Positions 35,773 to 46,600 of a stretch of DNA of 64,000 nucleotides are shown here, piece after piece. Numbering within the stretch: the first letter of the stretch is position 1; every line of letters starts with the position of its first letter. Below the pieces are notes generated by a model that was not told the DNA's origin, searched no databases, and saw only the letters and a program-made list of their open reading frames with translations. A program made the position numbers and the translations under genes. Source of the DNA: Seminavis robusta (lineage: Eukaryota; Bacillariophyta; Bacillariophyceae; Naviculales; Naviculaceae); NCBI GenBank assembly GCA_903772945.1, contig CAICTM010000283.1, positions 1-64,000 on the forward strand, given 5' to 3'.

Positions 35773-37410
35773 CTTAGTTAGTTGTCGGTACGGTACGGTA
35801 CGGTACAGTTGTGTTATTATATGTTAGAGTGGTTGGGATGTGAAAATTCCGATAATATGAGATTGTGCTAGGTGAGGTGAGTGATGGGTCCGGTATCTTT
35901 GCAACCAGTTGGTTTTCAAGTGTGTCCAGGCAGCAGCTGCGTTTTGTGATTTGTGATGTTTTGTGGAATTCAATAGACTAGCTAGCTAGTAGAAGCAAGG
36001 CTGCTACTAGCTACTGGTAGGTAGTAGCTAGCATACAAGAACCAAACGTAAACAGGCCTAAATTTTTTTGAGGCGATCCGCTCATCACCCAAACATCAGC
36101 TGCCTCCGAAATCCGAGAAGCAGTAAAGACACCATCAACCATGTTGCAGCTGCTCGAAGAAAGGGTTCGGATTGGGGCACATTAAATAAATGGATCAACA
36201 ATCGAGATCTTCCCCCTGTCTCGATTGCCATTTATTTGATTGGGTTATTCAATACCGGATCAACAGGCACCAGCAACAGAAGGTCTTTTGGCGGAGCGCA
36301 ACCGACATGAAGAATAGTACTTTCTAGAGGAGAAGAATACTTTCTGGACGGGATTACTCAGGAAAGTTCTCTGGCGATTGGGCATAAGTCAAGAATTGTT
36401 GGAACATCAAACAGAAGTTCGCTATCAGTGTTCTTTTCACACGTGCCAACAGATTTACGGGTGGCTGAAACATGTTGTGGGTTGTGAGGATTGGGGATAT
36501 GGAACTATACTCCTCGAGTACCGTACCGTATCATACGAGGAAAATTGACGTTTCTGGATACATCCAATAAACTCCAAACTTGCTCATAAGATTGCTCCTC
36601 TTATATTATCTTATTACATAGAGCGAGAAGGCCTTTCTCACAAGATAAAACGGGAATCATACCCACACATCCTTTCTCACTTAGACTAGCTATTAGTAGC
36701 TATTAGGCTACAGTCCGAAGCCAACACGGTACCCGGTACAGGTATGCATAGTCTCTAGATGACAGTCAGCATAGAGTGGTTGCCTTCATCACGAGGCGAA
36801 AAAAAGACAATAGTTGTACAGCAGTAGATCTAGTTAGACTACTTCTCTACTCTACATTCCACTGTCTGCTCTTGATGGAGCTCCCCTTTTCATGTACCTT
36901 CCTGAATTTTAAGAAGGTGCTCCACCAGAGAGAATTGAATAGACTTGATAGCTCTTGATGCAGGATGCAGTTAGCAGTGGAGATACTAGTAGTTGTTTTC
37001 TTCTATGCTTTTGTTGCATTTACTGCAGTTTGTTTTTACGAGTACCAGCAACTACGATTGGGCAGGTGGATTTAACTCGATGTATGGACGTGGATTTAAC
37101 TCAATGAATGAAATGGATTTAGATAAGATGCACCAAAGACACCCCGTTCGCAAACATCATGCCGAAAGTGCGCATGCTGTACCGGTACCACTAGTTTTTG
37201 GCTGTATCGGTACTAGTTTTCTGTTATTAGAGAAGCAAGTCTGATCGAAAAAGGAGATCACAAAGATACCGGTACCGGTAGAGTGTAGATCTACTACGGG
37301 AACCCGAAATACGCATTAGGGATTAGGGTTACCAGAGAAAGGGTACTAACTAAGCTAGCTAGCTAGCTAGACAGAGTAATAAGCCTTTTGTAAATAAAGA
37401 CCAGCATTAA
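35773..37410. other. Intergenic, no gene recognised
   Basis: Tandem GGTAC units lie just upstream of the RING gene (about 35786-35805). The rest is short frames without domains, and GCTAGCTAG words. Confidence 0.5.
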
Positions 37411-37600
37411 TTTTAAAAATAGTATTTTGTTTTCAAACTTTTTTGAAAAAGAGGGTTTCATTTCAAATTGAGCACCTCGTGCGATCTCGCGCGATCTCGC
37501 GCGATCTCGCGCGATCTCGCATGAGGTGTTCGTGGGACTCAATTTGAAATGAAACCTTTCTTTTTCAAAAAGTTTGAAAACAAAATACTATTTTAAAAAT
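37411..37600. mobile_element. Foldback (MITE-like) element with a 4 x 10-bp core
   Basis: A left arm of about 70 bp (37411-37480) and a right arm of about 80 bp (37521-37600) are inverted repeats of each other, the right arm holding about 10 extra bases. Between them are four exact copies of GCGATCTCGC (37481-37520). Both ends are flanked by ATTAAT (37406-37411 and 37602-37607), which may be a target duplication containing TTAA. There is no coding capacity. Confidence 0.85.
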
Positions 37601-38349
37601 TATTAATACCAGTACAGTAGCATTGGAAGTGCTCACGGAAACAAAAAGACGATTGTGTCGGTAACCCCTGCCATCAGAATACCGGTACGGTATGCTTTGG
37701 GTCAGCGACCATTTCTTGATTGAACATTTCAGTAGTGTCGACGACGAGACATTACCTCGGCACAATCCCACGAAGGGACATTGTTTGCTATGTATTCAGA
37801 GAGTGCTCGAGATTGCCAAGCAGCATGTCCAGTTGCACATCCTTCCAGAGGTGATTCCAATGAAACCCCACGTCACCACGCTGCTGTTTTGTGGTAGAGG
37901 AAAAGGGCCCAGCGGCTCTTTTTGCATTAGTTGCTCGCAAGGGCAGGGCGGGGCGGGGCGTCTAACTCTAGTCCAAGTGTAAAGCGGTCAACATTAGCTC
38001 CGTGATTTATTATCATCGGAAGATCGAGTGCACAGAAGGACTTGACTCGCGCGACCCGCACCTGGATCTGTGGAGCCTCCGAGGTCATCATATACCGTGT
38101 TCTCGATTCCTCTTCCTGCAATATATATACTAGCACTACGTAGCTCACTTACGTACAGCGTTGAGCCCACACCATGGCGCACTTTTAAATCATCTCGCCA
38201 CCACTCTCTCGATGGAGGTACATGTACGTACAACGCGTAACTATTGTCGCCCCGTAAGCTCAATTAGACGCCACGTTTCTGCTGGTTTCAAGACACGTAC
38301 GGTACGTCCACGCATGCAGTCGACTGCATTTTTTCTCTTTCTCCCTGTT
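37601..38349. other. Intergenic, no gene recognised
   Basis: Short open frames only; GGGCGGGGCGGGGCG-type G-rich run near 37943-37958. Confidence 0.45.
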
Positions 38350-39204
38350 TCAACAATCGGCATCCCCATCGGGAGACAGGATCCGTTCCATTTCGAGCGC
38401 GGAGTAATGAATCATGGCGGCCGCCGGATTGTATCCATCCACTTCGACGGCTGCGAGTGCCTTGGGACACGTGGCTCCCGGGACATTCATGTCTTGGCAA
38501 TGATACCGAATGTGAAATTCGACGGGCTGTCCGGTCCATTCCAACGCATCGCCGTCGACGTGGGTGGCAAACTCGTGTCCAATTTCGGTAGGTTTGTCAG
38601 CAGTAAAACTGGGAGATGCGACTTGCAGGATACCAGCATCGCGTGCGAGTTCCTTGAGTAGTTTGAGAATGGAGTATACCTGCAGAAAGGAATGTATTTC
38701 AATTTTGCAGACAAACTTGACGGGTAGCACCAAGTCCATTCCGAATTTCTGGAGCAGCTGCATGAGTTCGTCTCGGAATTGTTCCTTTCGATCCTGGTAG
38801 GCTTCGTAATCGATGGAATTGGAAATGACATCGGTAAAAGTGATAGTATCCCAATGACGCTTGTGGTTGGCTCCCTTTTTAGTGCTGCTTTGGGCCGTTT
38901 TTGTCAGAAATGCATGAACGGCTTTTGTGGTGGCAGGACTGTCCCGGGTGATCAAATCTTCAAAGGTAATGTTGACAATCCAAACGTCCTTTTCGGCCTT
39001 GCTCAGTTCCGTCAAGATAAAGTCGTCCGAGTACGTGTCGCTGCAGTACACGTCCATGTCCGATGGATGGTCATGACGGGAGTGAGGAGTCTTCTTGTTA
39101 CTAGGGCTATGGCTATGGCTGCCACCACTGCTAGTGGATCGCAAGCGGTGCGCTTTGGACCTGGAAAACGTCTTTTTCACAGCTCCATGGGTTTCACTAA
39201 TCAT
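38350..39204 (-). CDS. Unrecognised protein, 284 residues
   Basis: One open frame from MISETHGAVKKTFSRSK to SPDGDADC. The first 50 residues are basic and Ser/His-rich, likely disordered. The rest looks folded: a VWIVNITFEDL strand, a DTITFTDVISNSIDYEAYQDRKEQFRDELMQLL helix, KFVCKIEIHSFLQVYSILKLLKELARD, then GHEFATHVDGDALEWTGQPVEFHIRYHCQDM. No membrane segment or signal peptide. I recognise no family. A GTATAC after HSFLQ could act as a donor, but the frame continues through it, so no intron is needed. Confidence 0.7.
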   Translation of the reverse strand: MISETHGAVKKTFSRSKAHRLRSTSSGGSHSHSPSNKKTPHSRHDHPSDMDVYCSDTYSDDFILTELSKAEKDVWIVNITFEDLITRDSPATTKAVHAFLTKTAQSSTKKGANHKRHWDTITFTDVISNSIDYEAYQDRKEQFRDELMQLLQKFGMDLVLPVKFVCKIEIHSFLQVYSILKLLKELARDAGILQVASPSFTADKPTEIGHEFATHVDGDALEWTGQPVEFHIRYHCQDMNVPGATCPKALAAVEVDGYNPAAAMIHYSALEMERILSPDGDADC

Positions 39205-40154
39205 ACCGTAATCAGAGTAATAGAAGTTAGCTATTCATATCTGCACATCTACTGTGTATCAGCTATACGGTACTGTAACTTGAAATGATTCACGTACCCT
39301 AAGATATCCTTGGTGTGGGTAGCAGCAATCCTACGATACCGAACCGATACGGCGTACAGGGAAGAAAATGAGCATGAGAAAGATCTGTCAACCTGACGGA
39401 GTGAATTCAATCAATCCACTTACTTGAGGATATTCATGTTGGGATGGGACACTGGTGGCTTATTCTCGAGGTGATGGATGGATGGATGGATGCATGCAGG
39501 AGTTGTGCTGTTGTGGTGGTTACAACAAGGGTACCGGTACCGTTGCAGTGGTGGTTTGGAAGGAATGAGGCAAAGATGAAGCTGGGCGGTGTGCCAGTTT
39601 ATGGTAATTAAAGGGTTACTTTGGAATAGTCAATTTTATATAACTGCGATGCACACCAACTTCATTGAGTATTAAACATCAGCTGCTTTGGTACTTGAAA
39701 ACTTGAAAATCACAACTTCAGAAGAGATGCTAAATAAGTGATTCTTGCCCCGAGCATCTGAAAACACTTATCATAATAATTTGAATGACACAAAGACTTC
39801 ATGTGTTTGAAGCCTTTACTACGACGTCAGTCAACATTTTAGTCAGCCTCAACCCTAAGAGACAGGGGTGTACGTAGTCGCGGATATACTTGAGGCAAGA
39901 TCTCATGAAGATCTGCATGCCAAGACGCCGGATGCTATACATGTTGCGATCCTCTGGCAATAAACGACCTGGGATCCCGACAATACCCGGCAAGCAAGAT
40001 CGAGGGATCCAGGGGTGGATTCCCCGGGAGAAACCGCAACAGCCAAGCTATCCATATGCTCACAATTAAAAGTTAACTTCAAACAGTTCCAAAGTCAACC
40101 CAAGTCAAGTCATATTTCTCCTCAACTTCACTCCAACAACAAAAACTCCCCAAG
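39205..40154. other. Intergenic, includes the promoter of secreted-protein copy 1
   Basis: A GGAT microsatellite lies at about 39473-39500. From about 39895 to 40045 the sequence resembles 41484-41620 upstream of copy 2 (AAGATCT pair, CCTCTGGCAA, GAGGGATCCAGGGG), so copies 1 and 2 share a longer upstream block. Confidence 0.6.
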
Positions 40155-41093
40155 ATGATGCGCATTTCGTTCCTCTCCATGCTCCTTGCAGTCTTGATTG
40201 TCATGGCATCTGCTTCCCACCACGATGAAGCCGGTCGTGTAAGTTCATTGCTGTTGTTGCTTCTTTGTCTTGCTTGTTTGTCCTCTCTTGTAGCTCATCC
40301 ATCCAATCTTACATACATGAATGTTTCAGGCGCTTCGTACCCCTGCTTCCCACCAGCACAAGAACAAGCATGTGAGTCCACTGCAGGCTGATGTTGCTTC
40401 TTTGTTTTTCTACTTGGTTGGCTGGCTGGCTGTGCTTTGTACTAGCTATTGCGCATCCACTGTCTGCCTCTCACACACACATTCATGCGTCCATACATGA
40501 ATATTCAATTTCAGGAGACTCGCAAACTTGATGAAAGTGGAGACAGTGGAGACAGTGGAGATAGTGGAGACGGTGAAGGTGAAAGTGGTGACGATGCTGA
40601 TGATACTGATGATGAGGACTGCTATGATGCGTGCTGGGGTGATGCTACTGACGAAGACATCGATGCCTGGACTGAGGACCAATGGGTTGAATGGGAGACA
40701 TGTACTGATGCAGCCTGTGATTGCGCCGATGACGAATGCGCAGCTGATCCGGATTGTGTGGAGGCTGCCTCCTGTGCATAGATGAATCCATGTAGACGAA
40801 CAAAGGAAGGAAGGAAGGAAGGAAAGAGGAGAATCAAGAATATGGGCATCAAGCAAGATGCAAGGACGGTTTGCTAGTTTGCTGGCGAGTTGCTCCACAT
40901 TTTTTAAATGCCTGCACAACTGCATGGCTTCTGTGTTGCAGCAATTCCCAGGGACTATAGGATGACATGCCTTTTACTAGAGCATGTAATAAAAGATAAA
41001 GAATGAATCAATGTACGAACAAAAATGGAGGTTGAATTTGTACTATTAAAGAGGAGCTCTGGGTTTGGTGGCTGGCCGGAGCTCTAGCCAAAA
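40127..41093 (+). repeat. Duplicated block around copy 1 (matches 52286-53283)
   Basis: Exons, both introns and about 300 bp of downstream sequence match the block around copy 3. The match ends just after GGCCGGAGCTCTAGCCA on both sides. Differences include the length of a GGAA repeat and a short piece present at 53098 but absent here. Confidence 0.9.
40155..40781 (+). CDS. Small secreted acidic eight-cysteine protein, copy 1
   Basis: Three exons, 40155-40238, 40330-40371 and 40515-40781, all phase 0, give 130 residues. The first 21 residues (RISFLSMLLAVLIVMASA core) are a signal peptide. Exon 2 encodes a short basic piece (ALRTPASHQHKNKH). Exon 3 starts with SGDSGD repeats, continues acidic (GDDADDTDDED), then a Cys-rich part with eight cysteines (DCYDACWG, ETC, AACDC, DDEC, DPDC, ASC), enough for four disulfides. 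The net charge is strongly negative. No family is recognised. Export is well supported; a role in the wall, mineral or metal binding, or as an extracellular peptide is only inference. Near-identical to the copy at 52308. Confidence 0.9.
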
Positions 41094-41130
41094 GCTAGTG
41101 AAAAACAAATAATACTAAATAGATACGTTG

Positions 41131-41367
41131 AAAGGGCCCGAAATGGCGATTTACACCAAATTTCGATTTATACTTGTGTTTCGATTTTATATTTAGGTTT
41201 CGGTTTTATATTTTCGTTTGGATCTTGTATTTTGGTTTCGGCTTGATTTTAATAGTTAATTACCATAGTAATTTGGTTTCAATTTTATATTTTGGTTTCG
41301 GTTTTATATTTAGGTTTCGAATTGATCAATTTGGTTAGATTCATAAAATCGTGATTTCCGGCCCTTT
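41131..41367. mobile_element. MITE-like element with internal minisatellite
   Basis: Imperfect inverted ends (AAAGGGCCCGAAATGGCG at 41131 and the complement of AAAGGGCCGGAAATCACG at 41350-41367) enclose degenerate units of GGTTTCGGTTTTATATTT. There is no coding capacity. It lies about 40 bp past the end of the duplicated block of copy 1. Confidence 0.7.
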
Positions 41368-41733
41368 GGTTAAGCTAGTACATAAAATTAATGCATCAAG
41401 ACAGCTGTCGAGACACAAAGTGCCCTCATGACGTCATTCCAGCAACTACAACATAAAGGCGGTGTGGTCCGGTATTTGGAGGCAAGATCTGAAGATCTGG
41501 TGAGAGTGCAGATGGTTTTGTGAGCCTCTGGCAAAGGACCTGGGATATCGACACCCGGCAAGCAAGTTGAGGGATCCAGGGGCGGTATACCCCAGGAGAA
41601 ACGACAGCAGTCTAGCTAGCTAGCTAGCTAGATAGGCTCACAATGTTTTAAAACTTCGAACACCTCCACACCATAGTAGCCAAAAGTCAACTCAAATTTC
41701 TCCTCAACTTTGCTCCAAAACAAACAATCCAAG

Positions 41734-42354
41734 ATGATGCGAGTTTTGTTCCTCTCCATGCTCCTTGCTGTCTTGATTTCCATGGCATCTGCTTCCTCCG
41801 GTCAGGTTCGCGTAAGTCCATTGCTGTTGTTCTTTATCCTACTTGCTTGTTGCCCTTCTTTGTAGCTCCTATTGCTCATCCATCCATTCACATGCATGCA
41901 TGCATGCATACATACATACATGAATGTTTCAGGGGCTCGCCAACCCCCAGCGTGTAAGTCCAACGCAGTTGTTGCTTCTTTGTCATACTCGCTTGTCCTT
42001 TGTACGATTGCTCATCCACTCACATACCGGTACATACATGCATGAATGTTTCAGGAGCTTGGGAGCTTGGGCGTAACGTACGATCTTGTTGGGTTGAACG
42101 GACCAGAGCTTGATGGTGAAAGTATTGATGGAGGGGATAGTGATGACAGTGATGATAGTGGTGATGATGCTGATGATACTGACGATGAGGACTGCTATGA
42201 TGCTTGTTGGGGTGATGCTACTGATGAAGAGATCGCTGCCTGGACTGAGGACCAATGGATTGAATGGGAGACATGTACTGATTCAGCCTGTGATTGCGAG
42301 GATGACGAATGCCAAGGAGATGCGGATTGTGTGGCGGCTATCTGCGATGCTTAG
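41734..42354 (+). CDS. Small secreted acidic eight-cysteine protein, copy 2
   Basis: Exons 41734-41811, 41933-41953 and 42055-42354, all phase 0, give 132 residues. The signal peptide (RVLFLSMLLAVLISMASA) and all eight cysteines of the C-terminal part match copies 1 and 3. Exon 2 is only seven codons (GLANPQR). The front of exon 3 differs: LGSLGVTYDLVGLNGPELDG replaces the SGD repeats. The Cys-rich end (EDCYDACWGDATDEEIAAWTE) is the conserved core. Divergence in the middle with conservation of signal and Cys core suggests that the Cys part is the functional unit (inference). Confidence 0.9.
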
Positions 42355-43058
42355 ATGATGCATGGAGAGGAAGGAAAGAGGACGGAACGAACGAACGATG
42401 GAAGGAAGGAGGAGAATATCAAATTGGGCGTCAAGAAAGATGCGCTGGGATGGTTGGTTGCGGTTGGTTTGCTGGTGAGTTGCTCCACATTTTTGGATGG
42501 CTGCGGGTGCATGGCTAGAAGGGGTCTGTGTTGCAGCAATTCTCAGGGACCATAATTTTGGAGGAGGATGACTTGTCATGCCTGTTGCTAGAGTGTCATA
42601 AAAGACTTTTAAAAAAATGAATCAATGTGTGAACGGAACTGGATGTTTGCTTCAATCGCTCAAGCAAGCGAATATATAGCAAAGAGAAGCGCTCCATGAA
42701 TTCCAAAAACGAACGAACAAGCCCATATCTGGATGCAGAGTAATTCGGCAGCCGCCCATTGAACAAATTTGATCGTTGGGCCATTACTGCAACTTGTGGG
42801 TTTGTCAGGCATGCCGATGGTTTGAGACTACCAGCAGTACTTTGGAATGATGGTCGGTCGCAAAGCAAATGATCACCATTTGCTTTTGCACGTATATTAA
42901 CACGATTAGTGTTCTCGACAATGCTGGGCTGCTTGGCTGCTCACCGTACCTCGCCGACGGCAGAGGAGGATCAAGTTCACACGGATCGTCAAAGGCCATG
43001 AATCATTGAAAAGAGGGCCAGCTACAATCGTTATGGGGTCATGTTCTGTTTCTCTACA
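42355..43058. other. Downstream region of copy 2 and spacer
   Basis: The first 260 bp are the 3' flank, alignable with copies 1 and 3 (TTGCTCCACATTTTT, GTTGCAGCAATT, ATGAATCAATGT). The rest has no recognised gene. Confidence 0.6.
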
Positions 43059-43063
43059 GGTAC

Positions 43064-43688
43064 TGCGACAATACCATTGTGCATTGACTAGTCCAAGGAT
43101 CTAAGAGATGTAAAGTTTGTATTTCCAAATAAGTGAGCAGTTATTGATTACCTCGGCAGGTAAACTGCCTGAGTTCTCAACCCCTTTAATGCTATTTCCT
43201 ATTTCCTATTCCGGTGAAGCCAAAGTATAAGGATAGAGATAGTCATAAGCCAACAAAACTGAACATTGATGGTTCAATACAAGTTAGGGGTAGGAATAAA
43301 TCATTAATATTTAAGGTTAGTGCAATCAGCACAACAGCACAAAAAGCCAGCAGGAGCTGTAAAGGCTAGAGTTACAATAAGGGAGTGGCAGCTGGTAAAT
43401 TATAGAGTAGCGGGCGGCAACACACGACCTAGTCGGGTGTTGTCGCCAGGGCTAGCTTAATAAAGAAGGTTGCAATGAGGGAATGAATGATACCGGGCGG
43501 CAACACACGACGTAGTCGGGTGTTGTCGCCAGGGCTGGCTTGAAAGATGGGTGCAATCTCGAACATGATCCTCCTTCTTCTATCTGTCTTTCTGCCGAGG
43601 TATCGCAGCTCCCGCTGACTTAATTTTCTAGAATAAGCCTGCTAATTGTAAAGCTGTAAAGCTGAATTGTAAGCTGTATCCCGTCGCA
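43064..43688 (-). repeat. Left (3') LTR of the copia fossil, interrupted
   Basis: Outside 43151-43623 it matches the right LTR exactly by eye, at both ends. Confidence 0.9.
43151..43623. mobile_element. Insertion of about 470 bp inside the left LTR
   Basis: Absent from the right LTR. It starts CCTCGGCAGG and has the complement CTGCCGAGG at 43592-43600, about 23 bp before its end. It contains an 83-bp imperfect tandem duplication (copies starting 43412 and 43495), each copy carrying a hairpin of GGCAACACACGAC and GTCGGGTGTTGTC. No coding capacity. Family not identified. Confidence 0.75.
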
Positions 43689-46600
43689 CTCCCTTACAGC
43701 TAAAATGAAGCTGGAGCAAGAAACGATAGGAGAGAGTCCCCAGCAAAGTGCTGAGGTAAATTACCATCCCATGAGGAGCTTCCGAATAACAGCAAACTGT
43801 GGAGCCGGAAGACCCTTAGTGAAAATGTCGGCCCGTTGTTCCAGAGTCGGAATATACTTGGCCACGATGCCCTTCGACTCCCCGATATTGGACCTGAAGA
43901 AGTGGTACTTAAAGTAATTCCATAACAGCTATTTGGCTGAGAGTTGGTATTAATGCATATTTGTGCGCGACGATCTTGGGACATTCACAAGAGAAGCAAA
44001 CTTGGTTGTCTTCGAACATGTGAGGCGCACGAGACTGTAGTAATTACGGCATATTCAGTTTGCTAAATTTCTTTGAGCAAAGCTCGCATAGGAAGCTCCC
44101 TCATTGACATGCTGAAGGCAACATACTCAGCAGCAGTGGATCAAAGTAATGTCAGTCTGTAGCTTGCTGGACCAGATGATAGGGACCCAAACAAAGTCAA
44201 GAAAAAAAGTGCGAGAATTTGACGGACACAGATAACTGATCATCCTCATATCATAAATCGGCGAAGTCAGCATCGACCAACAATAAGTCCCTGATCAAGT
44301 TTAGGCTAAAAAAATGCTTTGTCACTGTGCCAATCAAGATACCGATGATACGTTTGATTGCTTGAGCATGGGAAGCCTGGATTGTGACTGAATCGTGCCA
44401 CCTGGTGCACACTAAATGTGATGTCTGGGCGAGTGTTCGACGCAATATAAAGAGCATCCAACTGCAGCTGGGTAGCTCATCTTTAAATGGGGCCAGTTTG
44501 TCAGCTCCGAGAGGATCGGTGGCGGCAGGAGAAAGCTTCTTGCTAGCGTCAGACATACCAGTATATTCGATGACTTTGTTGATGAGCCCTTTTTGAGTAA
44601 GCTCAACATTGTTCCCTGTTTTCAAAATTAATGCCGAGGAATCCAAAGATGTCACCTTTTCTTCCATGGTGAGGTATATCAAGTTTCTGGAGCTGCAACC
44701 ATAGGATAATAGATATTGTCTTGACTAGACAGATTGGTCAAATATAATAATAATCAGTTTGTCTTATGAATAAAAACATGGGTCTGCTGCCGAGGTTTCG
44801 AAACAAAGTTGGATCATCCCGACATAGATGCTCATAAAATAATTTGGGTGAATGTCTGCACATGATGGACTTGTCAAGTTTCAAAAAAGTCTGTCCTTCA
44901 TAATCTTTGGTCGATAGTACTGAGGCAATTCCATGTACAGTGGCTGGTCGACAGGCTGAGGGCTTTGACAGAAAGACAGAGTAAAATCAACTTGTCTCGA
45001 TTCCCATCCATGTGCAGCTGCAAGAAGAAGACCGGCTCTAACAGTGGCCAACCAACAAGTGGAGAGTATGCGATGCCTTCATAGGACTGAAGGTCTTCCT
45101 CTGCAGCACATCTAGATTTGAACTTATTTAATTGCCTCTGGTAACCTCTTATTCGTTGACCCATGTTCCAGGACTGCCTTGAGGTGTGAGGGCATAGAAG
45201 AACGTTGTAAGATGTGCAAGTCCCTTTGCTTCAAGGCTGGCAATTTCTTTGTCATTGCTGCCCAGAAGTGGTTGCATGTGGTCCCATCAGAATTCCTTCA
45301 GAGGGGAGACAGGGTCTTTGGAAATTTTGGCCTTGAGAGCCAGTGGGCTTTGAAGAATGCCAGGATGAAAGATTCCTTGGGTGTTGGTCAAGGTAATATC
45401 CAGTTACCTGAGTTGAGATGTGCTGAAATTGGTGATTCCAAAAGTCACAGCTAAGGCACAACAGAGCTGGATGAAGGCGTGAGTAAGTTTAGTTTCGGGT
45501 TCATGTTCAGAGTCTCAGGCTTCTTGTTGTGAGCTGTTTGGGATGAGTGGGGAGTGAGGGATTTCTCGATAGGACATGTGGTGGGAGTGTGACGATGGGA
45601 GGCTCCCTTGCCAAGTCGAAGGCAGTTGCTGTGTCTGAAGCGAGGTGGGATTGAATCTCTGGTGGGATGGGGCTGTGAGGGATTAAATGAAGATCATCTT
45701 TTGTTTTGCTCTTGTCATCTGCCTATTTTCTCCATGTCGAACTTCTGGATGAGATGATGGTGCTGGTTGATGGTTCCTCTGGAGTAGCACTCGTCTGCTA
45801 AGGGAGGTGGAGTGTCTCATAAATAGGGTCTAGAGCGTTGGAAGATGCACATGTTTCCACTCTGAGGTGGTTGATTTCTGAAGAGTAAACTGTTTCAAAC
45901 AATCATATAGACAGATGGTACTGAGGGGAAAGGTATCGGTTGTAAGGTTGGGATAAAACAATATTTTCTGAATGGACAGGTGAGTGCCAACATATTGTCC
46001 TCTCCTGGACCTGGGCTGCCATTTTGGAATTCTCTTCCTGGTAAGGTTCCAAAACTATGCAGGGCATCCCCATGGATGGGCATTTCTGATGACTTGACCA
46101 TCACTGACAGTTCTGGAAATACTCAATGGGAGCAATGCCAGTACTGAATTCGGAGTGTGGTTGTAAAGGTGAGCTGCATGAGAGACTCCAAGGGCCAAGG
46201 GATTCATCATCAACTTCCGGCATAGAAGTGCAGCATGGATCATCATTGTTCTAGTTTGGTTACTAAAATTCTAATGGCTCCTCAGAAACCCATTCTCCAT
46301 TTGCACCGGTGAGATATTTGATTGATTGATGGTGGTAAGATGTTGGACATTGCTTGGTTTTGTAGATGCCATTGTCAGTGTGATATGATTGAACAAACCA
46401 TGTTTGAGACATCGTTCGTATGCTTTTGGCCATGATAGAATCAGAAGCATTCAATGTAACTTGGTGGTGGCAAAGATGGCAGCCGATGCAGCATCACAAA
46501 ATATTGAGGTTCAAGAATTTATTGTTCTTGTTCTTCCGGCAGTGTGAAACAATTTCTCTGACTCTTGACTCCAATTGGTAATAGTTGTCAACCGGCTCAA

